Shown: positions 33,658-40,191 of the stretch, one piece after another
How positions within the stretch are numbered: position 1 is the stretch's first letter
Layout of the letters: every line of letters starts with the position of its first letter
Source of the DNA: Clostridiales bacterium
Lineage (GTDB): Bacteria > Bacillota > Clostridia > Christensenellales > Aristaeellaceae
Assembly: GCA_017569285.1 (NCBI GenBank)
Contig: CP069419.1
Coordinates: 1,116,001 to 1,180,000 of the forward strand
Direction: 5' to 3'
Length of the DNA: 64,000 nucleotides
The notes under the pieces: generated by a model
What the model was told of the DNA's origin: nothing
What the model saw: the letters and a program-made list of their open reading frames with translations, nothing else
The model's database searches: none
Program-made: the position numbers and the translations under genes

Positions 33658-35187
33658 ATGATAGAAACTGAACGCCTGCTCCTGCGGGAATACACGCCGG
33701 ATGATTTTAACGCCCTTTATGAAATCGTGTCCGATCCGGAGACGATGGCTCACTATCCCGCGCCCTTTGACGAAGCCCGCACCCGGCGCTGGATCGACTG
33801 GAACCTGGAAAATTACGCGCAGTATGGATTTGGCCTGTGGGCCGTAGTGCTGAATGAAACGGGAGAATTCATCGGGGACTGCGGACTGACCCTGCAGAAC
33901 ATCGACGGGGAGATGCTCCCGGAAATCGGGTATCATATCCATAGGAAATACTGGCGCCGGGGCTTTGCGAAGGAAGCGGCCCGGGCTGTCCGGGACTGGG
34001 CATTTTCAAACACAGGGTATAACGTGCTGTATTCCTACATGAAGTATACCAACGAAGGTTCCTGGCGCACTGCCCTGGCCAACGGCATGAAAAAGGTGAA
34101 GGAATACCCGGATCCGAAAAACACGATTTCCTATGCTTTTGCCATAACCCGGGAAGAATGGGAAAAGCGGAAAACTGTGGAGCGGTTCCCGGGAATCGGC
34201 TGCGCATGGATGAACGCAGCGGGAAAAGAATCAGCGGAATACTTCGGCGAAGCGGATCGGGAAAACCATATCGCTGTAACTGATCAGACCATTTTCCCGG
34301 CGTGCTCCATATCCAAGTTTGTGACCGCCATTTGCATAATGAAGCTGCACGGGAAGCAGGTAATCGATATAGACAAACCGGTCAATGATTACCTCCGGCA
34401 GTGGAAGCTGCTCAAACTGGAGGAAAAGGAAAGCGATGCCGCTGTCCGGGCCCTCCTGTGCCATACAGCCGGGATCATGGATGGTGACGACGGCTTTTAC
34501 GGTCTTCGCCGCGGAGATCCCGAAGTCAGCCTGATCGATATCCTGGACGGCAGGACGGCGTACAACAATCGTCCGGCACGGGCGGAAAAACAGCCTGGGA
34601 CAGCATTTGAATACTCGGATGCCGGTTACTGTGTCCTGCAGCTGATGGTGCAGGAGGTGACGTGCAAAGCCTTTGAAGACGTTGCGCAGGAACTGGTGTT
34701 TGATCCGCTGCGCCTGGAGAATACATTTTTCGCATCCCCCGAAAGGATTGCCCGTTTTGAAAACAGGATGGCGACTGGATATGACGACAGCGGACTGCCC
34801 GTTCCGGGAAAATTCCCCCGGGTTCCGGACCTGGCGGCATCCGGACTGTGGAGCACACCGAAGGAACTCCTGATGATCGCAGAGGCGTTTATCGGGGCGC
34901 TGCATGGTGAAAGCACATTCCTGCAGGCAGAAACAGCACGGGAAATAGCAAAGCCGGTAAAGGATTTCCCCTGGACAGGCCTTGGCGTGTTCACAGGCGG
35001 AGAAGGCATTCTTGTCTCACAGGGCTGGGGGGAGAACGGACAGTGTATGCTGAAGATGAACACCCGGACAAAACGGATCGCCGCGGTGATGACGAACCGG
35101 AATCCCGGGGTTGATCAGAAGGAATCCGGCATCGAATGGCTGGCGGACAGCAGGCTGAACGAAGGAAAAGACGAAACTTTGTTCTGA
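33658..35187 (+). CDS. GNAT acetyltransferase fused to a serine beta-lactamase-like hydrolase
   Basis: 509 residues, two domains. Residues 1-165 are a RimJ-type GNAT domain: IETERLLLREYTPDDF start, WRRGFAKEAARAVRDWA acetyl-CoA pyrophosphate loop and SITREEWE-like end (YAFAITREEWEK). Residues about 170-509 are a class C beta-lactamase/esterase-like domain: the S-x-x-K motif is S217-I-S-K220 and the Tyr motif Y319-S-D, where beta-lactamases have Y-x-N. No signal peptide, so both act in the cytoplasm, which argues against a classical beta-lactamase. The ATG at 33658 has GAGG nine bases upstream; the ATG at 33649 abuts that site. First gene of the operon. Confidence 0.87.
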   Translation: MIETERLLLREYTPDDFNALYEIVSDPETMAHYPAPFDEARTRRWIDWNLENYAQYGFGLWAVVLNETGEFIGDCGLTLQNIDGEMLPEIGYHIHRKYWRRGFAKEAARAVRDWAFSNTGYNVLYSYMKYTNEGSWRTALANGMKKVKEYPDPKNTISYAFAITREEWEKRKTVERFPGIGCAWMNAAGKESAEYFGEADRENHIAVTDQTIFPACSISKFVTAICIMKLHGKQVIDIDKPVNDYLRQWKLLKLEEKESDAAVRALLCHTAGIMDGDDGFYGLRRGDPEVSLIDILDGRTAYNNRPARAEKQPGTAFEYSDAGYCVLQLMVQEVTCKAFEDVAQELVFDPLRLENTFFASPERIARFENRMATGYDDSGLPVPGKFPRVPDLAASGLWSTPKELLMIAEAFIGALHGESTFLQAETAREIAKPVKDFPWTGLGVFTGGEGILVSQGWGENGQCMLKMNTRTKRIAAVMTNRNPGVDQKESGIEWLADSRLNEGKDETLF

Positions 35188-35218
35188 TCCGGATCAGAAA
35201 AAAATGATGGAGGATCTT

Positions 35219-36016
35219 ATGGAAAAGTATATTGAAGGCAATAAAGCGGCGTGGGAGGAAGCATTTGACAACCGGGATGCTTCCTGGGGCGCCGACATCA
35301 CAGAGCGCATACTGAAGGAAGATTATCCGTTCTTCAACGAAGAAACAAAAAGCGTGCTGAAAAAGCTCCCTGCGGAAGGCGCCGTGATCGGCCAGTTCTG
35401 CTGCAACAACGGGCGCGAACTGCTTTCCCTGGTCAAAAGTGGCAGGGCAAAGAAAGGTATCGGCTTTGACATTGCCGAAAACCAGGTGGCCTTTGCCAAT
35501 GAAAAAGCAAAGGAACTGGGACTGCCCTGTGAGTTCGTGGCAGCGAATGTATACGATATTGACGACCGGTACAGGGAAACGTTTGACGTTGTGATAATCA
35601 CCATCGGCGCGCTCTGCTGGTTTGATGACCTGAACCGCTTTTTCGCGGTTATTGCGAAATGCATGAAACCGGGCGCTGTCATCGTGATCAATGAAGAACA
35701 CCCCCTCCGGAATATGCTTGCCGCGGAAGGCGACGAACCATATGATCCGGATCACAAAGCGGAATGCGTGTATTCGTATTTTGAGCATGAGTGGACCGGA
35801 AACGGCGGAATGTATTATATAACACAGAAACAATATCACTCAAAGACGTTTACCGATTATACCCATCCCATGTCAGAGATCATCACGGGGATGTGCGGCA
35901 ACGGTATCGTTGTGACCGGACTGCAGGAATTCGACCATGATATCGGCGGGGCTTTCGGCGCGCTCGATCACAGCGGTTTCCCCCTTTCCATGATCATTCA
36001 GGGACGGAAAGAATAA
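35219..36016 (+). CDS. SAM-dependent methyltransferase (class I)
   Basis: 265 residues. Motif I is GAVIGQFCCNNGRELLSL (the glycine-rich SAM loop, here with C-C-N-N-G), followed by GIGFDIAENQVAFANEKA (acidic residue binding ribose) and VVIITIGALCWFDDLNRFF (motif IV region). The late VINEEHPLRNML and Tyr-rich segments suggest a small-molecule substrate. GGAGG at 35209-35213 selects the ATG at 35219. Second gene of the operon, 31 bases after the fusion gene. Confidence 0.85.
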   Translation: MEKYIEGNKAAWEEAFDNRDASWGADITERILKEDYPFFNEETKSVLKKLPAEGAVIGQFCCNNGRELLSLVKSGRAKKGIGFDIAENQVAFANEKAKELGLPCEFVAANVYDIDDRYRETFDVVIITIGALCWFDDLNRFFAVIAKCMKPGAVIVINEEHPLRNMLAAEGDEPYDPDHKAECVYSYFEHEWTGNGGMYYITQKQYHSKTFTDYTHPMSEIITGMCGNGIVVTGLQEFDHDIGGAFGALDHSGFPLSMIIQGRKE

Positions 36017-36075
36017 AGATAAACAGCGATGGGCCGCAAAAAACGGAAGGGCGGTCAGCCGGGAGGAGCAGAAGA

Positions 36076-36690
36076 ATGGATACGATAAGATTTATCATCG
36101 GGGGGCTCTGCCTTCTGTTCCTGCTGCTCCTGCTTTACCTTCTTTTCCGGATTTGGCTGGAAGGCCGCCGGGAACAGGTCTCTCCCAGGGAAATCCCCGG
36201 TGAAGTTCTGCCGGATGAACTGCGGGAGAATGCCCTGCGTCCCCTCAGGCGCATGAATGCCTGTTATGAAAAGCGGGATCCTGAACAGGCGGACGCCTGC
36301 ATTGATGAAGTGATGCTGCCGGAACAGATTCTGATCCTCGGAACAAACCCGGGGGAAATCTTTCATGGACGGGATTGTGCCAGAGGCCTGCTGCAGGGAG
36401 ACTGGAAATACTGGGGAAAGCTGGCGCTGGACGTGGATACGACATCCCTTTCCCGAACGGGCAGCGCCCTGTATTTCGCCACGCGGGGCCGGATCCGGCT
36501 GGACCGTATTGGCTGCCGCGTCCCGGTGAGAATCACCGGGGTACTGGAGGAACGGGACGGCTTGTGGTATATCAGCAAGATCCAGTTTATCCATAACCTG
36601 AACTTCGGATACGCAATTGCCGCCTGGGTTCCCGCGTTGGCGCTGACAGTAAACCTGATGCTGTTTGGCCTGTCATGGCTCCTGTTCTGA
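36076..36690 (+). CDS. Membrane protein with central SnoaL/NTF2-like domain
   Basis: 204 residues. A membrane helix at about 5-27, a soluble segment of about 130 residues resembling SnoaL-type NTF2 folds (RMNACYEKRDPEQADACIDEV and HGRDCARGLLQGDWKYWG), and a C-terminal membrane helix (about 180-202). In SnoaL-type domains the cone-shaped cavity holds small molecules; catalytic residues are not certain here. GGAGGAG precedes the ATG. Third gene of the operon. Confidence 0.6.
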   Translation: MDTIRFIIGGLCLLFLLLLLYLLFRIWLEGRREQVSPREIPGEVLPDELRENALRPLRRMNACYEKRDPEQADACIDEVMLPEQILILGTNPGEIFHGRDCARGLLQGDWKYWGKLALDVDTTSLSRTGSALYFATRGRIRLDRIGCRVPVRITGVLEERDGLWYISKIQFIHNLNFGYAIAAWVPALALTVNLMLFGLSWLLF

Positions 36691-36719
36691 AATGAAAGCA
36701 GGCTGGAAAGGACAATGAT

Positions 36720-37241
36720 ATGAAGGATTATCAGACTGAAAACCTGATCCTCCATTTTGTAACAGAGGAGGATTTACCCGAGGTCGCCCGGATCTGGCCG
36801 GCTGATCATCATCCGCTTTCGGACTCGGAGGCACAGGAAGCAGTTGCCTGTATGCGCGGGAATTACGAAAGGAATGCGAAAGGCCGGATCTGCCATCTTT
36901 GCCTTGCGGTATGCGGGAAGGATCATCCCGAAATGATGATGGGGTGGTGCGGGCTGGACGGCTCGATGAATCATGCGGAGCCTGAAATCTTCATCCTCCT
37001 GGATGAACCATACCGCAACCGGGGATACGGCACCCAGTGCGTCAGGGAACTGATCAGGATTGCGGTGGAGGACTATTCGCTTTCCGGCGTACACGGGGGC
37101 TGCGCCAAAGAGAACATTGCATCCGCCCGGGCAATGGAAAAGGGCGGTATGGTGCAGTATAGGACGGAAGAGAACGGCGATCCGCTATTCCGGTTCTGTG
37201 CCAAAAACGTATCCTGCCGGGAGGGGAACACCTGTGGATGA
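36720..37241 (+). CDS. GNAT family N-acetyltransferase
   Basis: 173 residues. The acetyl-CoA loop is DEPYRNRGYGTQCVRELIRIA (R/Q-x-x-G-x-G type, near residues 98-118); AKENIASARAMEKGGM is the usual C-terminal helix. The substrate is unknown. A ribosome-binding site GGAAAGG lies upstream. The end overlaps the GTG start of the deaminase gene by eight bases. Confidence 0.87.
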   Translation: MKDYQTENLILHFVTEEDLPEVARIWPADHHPLSDSEAQEAVACMRGNYERNAKGRICHLCLAVCGKDHPEMMMGWCGLDGSMNHAEPEIFILLDEPYRNRGYGTQCVRELIRIAVEDYSLSGVHGGCAKENIASARAMEKGGMVQYRTEENGDPLFRFCAKNVSCREGNTCG

Positions 37242-37752
37242 CAAGCATGTGAAATACATGAAACGGTGCTACGAGCTGGCAATCAGCGCCGGGAAAAAGG
37301 GCCATGATACCTTTGGCGCGGTTCTGGTGCATGACGGTAAAATCCTGGAGGAAGCGGAAAACACGGCCGATTATGCCCGCCGTATTTTCGGGCATGCGGA
37401 ATTCAATCTGGTGCACAAATGCGCCAACAAGTATTCCGATGAAATCCTGGAGCATGCTGTCGTCTATACCAGCTGTGCTCCCTGCGAACGATGCCTGGCA
37501 GCCATCGCTTCCCTTGGGGTTCATCAGATCGTGTGCGGCGTCTCCTATAAAGAGTTCTGCAGGCTGCTGCCTTTTGATTATCAGGCGGTGGATCGTGAAG
37601 GACTGCTGAAACAGCTGGGCATTCAGATGACGCTCACGGAATCCGTCCTCGAAGAGGAAGGGATGCATGTATTTGAGTGGTGGGGCGGCGAATACCATCC
37701 GCTGGAAGAGCTCATTGCGGAAATGGAAGCAGTGAAAAAGAAACAGGAATAG
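37234..37752 (+). CDS. Zinc-dependent nucleoside/CMP deaminase-family protein
   Basis: 172 residues. The zinc site is complete: H54-A-E56 and P83-C84-E-R-C87. The family deaminates cytosine, guanine, tRNA adenosine or related compounds, and a few members act on antibiotics such as blasticidin. The C-terminal tail (about 130-172), rich in Glu and Trp, is not typical. The start is a GTG at 37234, seven bases after GGGAGGGG and overlapping the previous gene; ATG codons further in lack such a site. Confidence 0.85.
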   Translation: MDDKHVKYMKRCYELAISAGKKGHDTFGAVLVHDGKILEEAENTADYARRIFGHAEFNLVHKCANKYSDEILEHAVVYTSCAPCERCLAAIASLGVHQIVCGVSYKEFCRLLPFDYQAVDREGLLKQLGIQMTLTESVLEEEGMHVFEWWGGEYHPLEELIAEMEAVKKKQE

Positions 37753-37762
37753 AGGGAATGGT

Positions 37763-38257
37763 ATGAACAAAAAGCTGATCCTCATCAGCGGCTCCCCCTG
37801 CGTGGGCAAAACGGCCGTGGGCACGCAGCTCTTTGAAAGCTGTAACAACAGCGCGTATCTGGACGGGGACTGGTGCTGGTGCGTGCATCCCTTTTCCGTC
37901 ACGGACAGCCGGCTTCGCAACGGGGATAAAAGCATGTCCTTTGTTCTCTCCAACTATCTGGATTCAGGTTTTGAATACGTGTTCTTTACGTCGGTTGTGC
38001 TCACGGATCCGATGATCCGGGAAAGCATCCTGAAGGGGATCACGGCAAAAGATTATGAAACCATCGCCTTTACACTCACCTGCTCGGAGGAAACGCTGAA
38101 GAGGCGGCACGACAGGCGCGGCGACAAGGGTGAAACGAATTATTACTGGCTGCATCTGCCGCCCTGCCCGGGGGATATTGTCATTGACACAGAGAATAAG
38201 AGTATCCGGGATGTCGTCAGGGAAATGAAAAAACAGATTGATTCTGTGAGCGAATAA
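37763..38257 (+). CDS. P-loop (AAA/kinase-like) NTPase
   Basis: 164 residues. Walker A is ISGSPCVGKTAVG at residues 8-20. DGDWCW near 34 and TCSEETLKRRHDRRGDKG near 110-127 correspond to the acceptor-binding Asp and the Arg-rich lid of small-molecule kinases such as shikimate, gluconate or chloramphenicol phosphotransferases. A specific substrate cannot be named. AGAGGGAATGGT precedes the ATG; gap of ten bases from the deaminase gene. Confidence 0.82.
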   Translation: MNKKLILISGSPCVGKTAVGTQLFESCNNSAYLDGDWCWCVHPFSVTDSRLRNGDKSMSFVLSNYLDSGFEYVFFTSVVLTDPMIRESILKGITAKDYETIAFTLTCSEETLKRRHDRRGDKGETNYYWLHLPPCPGDIVIDTENKSIRDVVREMKKQIDSVSE

Positions 38258-38284
38258 ATCCGGCTATAAACAGGAGGAATGGTA

Positions 38285-39283
38285 TTGAAGCGAATTCTTG
38301 AACAGGCGAAATCTCTTTATGCCCTGGAGGGCTGCACATTCAACCCGGTATCCGGCCATGAAGGCGGACGGAACCGGATCGTGATCGTCAGCCGGAACGG
38401 CGAAAAACAGTATGTCCTCCGGATCTCCGCCCTCGGGGACCGAAGCGAAAACGATTACCTTGCCGAAACAGAGTTTGTCCGCTTCCTGGCTGAAAACGGC
38501 GCGCCTGTTGCGAATGTGGTCCCGTCTGTACAGGGCCGGCTGGTGGAACGCCTGGATTCAAAGGGCAAAGCAATATATGTCAGCCTGTTTGCCTACGCCA
38601 GGGGCATGCTGCTTGCGGACAACGGTTACCGCTATCGGGAAGGTGCGCCGCTGGGCGAATACTTTTTCAACGCCGGCAAAGCCCTGGGGGCGATCCACAG
38701 GCTGTCCCGGGAATATACACCTGTCCATCCCCGCCCGGATTACTTTGACAAGTACAACATGGCATACCTGGACCGCCTGATCCCGGATGAATACGGCGAG
38801 CTGAAAAAGGCCGTTGCCAGACGCCTGGAGGAGTTCCGTGCGCTCCCGCAGGATAAAGGCTGCTACGGCCTGATCCATTTTGATTTCAGCGACGGCAACT
38901 GGCATATCGATATGGATACAGGTGCAGTCACGGTGTTCGATTTTGACAACTGCATGAACTGCTGGTATATGTTCGACCTGGCCAATCTCTGGCTCCACAA
39001 TGAAGGCTGGACACGGCATGAATCCGATCCCGTCAAACGCTTTGCGCTGATGCAGCAGTGCTTCAGCCTGCAGCTGCAGGGCTACAAAACCGAAACAGAC
39101 CTTCCCGAGGCGATGCTGGAAAAACTGCCGCTGTTCATCGATATGGTGCTGATCGAAAACATCGTGGATGAGCTGGAATGCTGTGCCCGGGAAGGTGAAG
39201 ACCTGGTCTGGGAAGACATTGAGGATGCGGCGGAATGCCTGGTCAATGATATCCCTTATGCGGGATTCGGAGAAGTCTCATGA
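38285..39283 (+). CDS. Aminoglycoside phosphotransferase-like (APH/choline kinase fold) kinase
   Basis: 332 residues. The catalytic loop is GLIHFDFSDGNWHID (H-x-D-x-x-x-x-N, near residues 199-213) and the metal-binding DFD is VTVFDFDNCMNCWYMFDLA near 220. The N-terminal lobe has the QYVLRIS Lys/Arg strand. Members phosphorylate aminoglycosides, homoserine, choline or other hydroxyls. Start: AGGAGG at 38272-38277 is only one base from the ATG at 38279, but seven from TTG at 38285, so TTG is the more likely initiator. Its stop overlaps the next gene by four bases. Confidence 0.85.
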   Translation: MKRILEQAKSLYALEGCTFNPVSGHEGGRNRIVIVSRNGEKQYVLRISALGDRSENDYLAETEFVRFLAENGAPVANVVPSVQGRLVERLDSKGKAIYVSLFAYARGMLLADNGYRYREGAPLGEYFFNAGKALGAIHRLSREYTPVHPRPDYFDKYNMAYLDRLIPDEYGELKKAVARRLEEFRALPQDKGCYGLIHFDFSDGNWHIDMDTGAVTVFDFDNCMNCWYMFDLANLWLHNEGWTRHESDPVKRFALMQQCFSLQLQGYKTETDLPEAMLEKLPLFIDMVLIENIVDELECCAREGEDLVWEDIEDAAECLVNDIPYAGFGEVS

Positions 39284-39939
39284 ATACGCCGCTTTTATAC
39301 CGGGCAGCCCTGCGGGGCGCTTTCGGCAGGCGGGAACAGTTCAGCCGGAGCAGTATTACAGATGCGCTGTTTGTTTACCTGGATGGAGAACCGGAAGAGG
39401 ACTCCATCGGCGTAGTGGATTCCCGTTTCAGGAAGAGGCCGTTGGTGTGCCTGACAAAAGCATGGGAAGAGCAGATCAGGTCCCGTTATCCCGATGCGGC
39501 AGTATACCGGCGGACAGTGATGAATCCTGCATGCCGCTTTGCCGTACCGGAAAGCACGGAGCTTCCGGAAGGATACCGGCTGGCCGGGATGGATGAAGCC
39601 GCTTTTGCACAGCATCCTTTTTCCCATGGGGAAAATTATCCCTGCTGGGCGGCTTTTCAGGCGGAAGGCTCCGGAGCAGTTGTATATCACGGCGGAGAGA
39701 TTGTATCCGCGGCTTCTTCCTTCCTGAGCCTGGACGGAGAGATTGAGCTGGACGTATTCACAAAGGAATCCCACCGGGGCAAAAAACTGGCAGCCGCCTG
39801 TATTTCCCGGATGCTGCAGGACTGTATGGAACGCGGAATCACGGTTCACTGGGATGCGCAGAACGATATTTCACGTCATTTGGCGGAGAAATTCGGCTTT
39901 GAGGCGGAAACAGAATATTCGGTCTGCTGGCTTTCATAA
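39280..39939 (+). CDS. GNAT family acetyltransferase (two-lobed, ZmaR-like)
   Basis: 219 residues. The C-terminal half is the catalytic GNAT lobe: VSAASSFLSLDGEIELDVFTKES, then HRGKKLAAACISRMLQDC as the acetyl-CoA loop, and HLAEKFGFEAETEY. The N-terminal half is a degenerate lobe as in GNAT_acetyltran (PF12746) proteins related to zwittermicin resistance protein ZmaR. Last gene of the operon, ATGA-coupled to the kinase; a terminator stem overlaps its final codons. Confidence 0.82.
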   Translation: MNTPLLYRAALRGAFGRREQFSRSSITDALFVYLDGEPEEDSIGVVDSRFRKRPLVCLTKAWEEQIRSRYPDAAVYRRTVMNPACRFAVPESTELPEGYRLAGMDEAAFAQHPFSHGENYPCWAAFQAEGSGAVVYHGGEIVSAASSFLSLDGEIELDVFTKESHRGKKLAAACISRMLQDCMERGITVHWDAQNDISRHLAEKFGFEAETEYSVCWLS

Positions 39940-39956
39940 AGCCGGCAGTTTTTTCT
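39924..39956 (+). terminator. Intrinsic terminator of the modifying-enzyme operon
   Basis: CTGCTGGCTTT (39924-39934), loop CAT, AAAGCCGGCAG (39938-39948), one G-U pair, followed by TTTTTTCTTT. The stem includes the stop codon of the last gene. Confidence 0.8.
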
Positions 39957-40075
39957 TTATAGATCAGCCTTTATTCGCCTGTTCCCGGTTGCCGGTTCGT
40001 TCCCGGATGAAATCATTTCCTGCACCGGATGGGCCGGAGCTTCCCGCAAAGGATACCGGCAGGGTTCCCGGCCTG

Positions 40076-40104
40076 TTGCATTATGCGGACAATTCGGTTA
40101 TGAT
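40076..40104 (+). promoter_or_regulatory. Promoter of the PL11 lyase gene
   Basis: TTGCAT (40076-40081), 17 bases, TATGAT (40099-40104), 88 bases upstream of the start. Nothing else is visible in 39957-40191. Confidence 0.6.
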
Positions 40105-40191
40105 GACCAAAAAGAAAACCGGCAGGCCGGAATGATCCCGGCAGCTGGACACAGCCAGGGTAAAGAAGAGAGCGGAAGAGGAGTATTTGAT

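Noticed and set aside
33429-39956. Integron cassette array
   Set aside because: The genes resemble cassette cargo, but no attC-like repeats lie between them and several overlap, so this is an ordinary operon.
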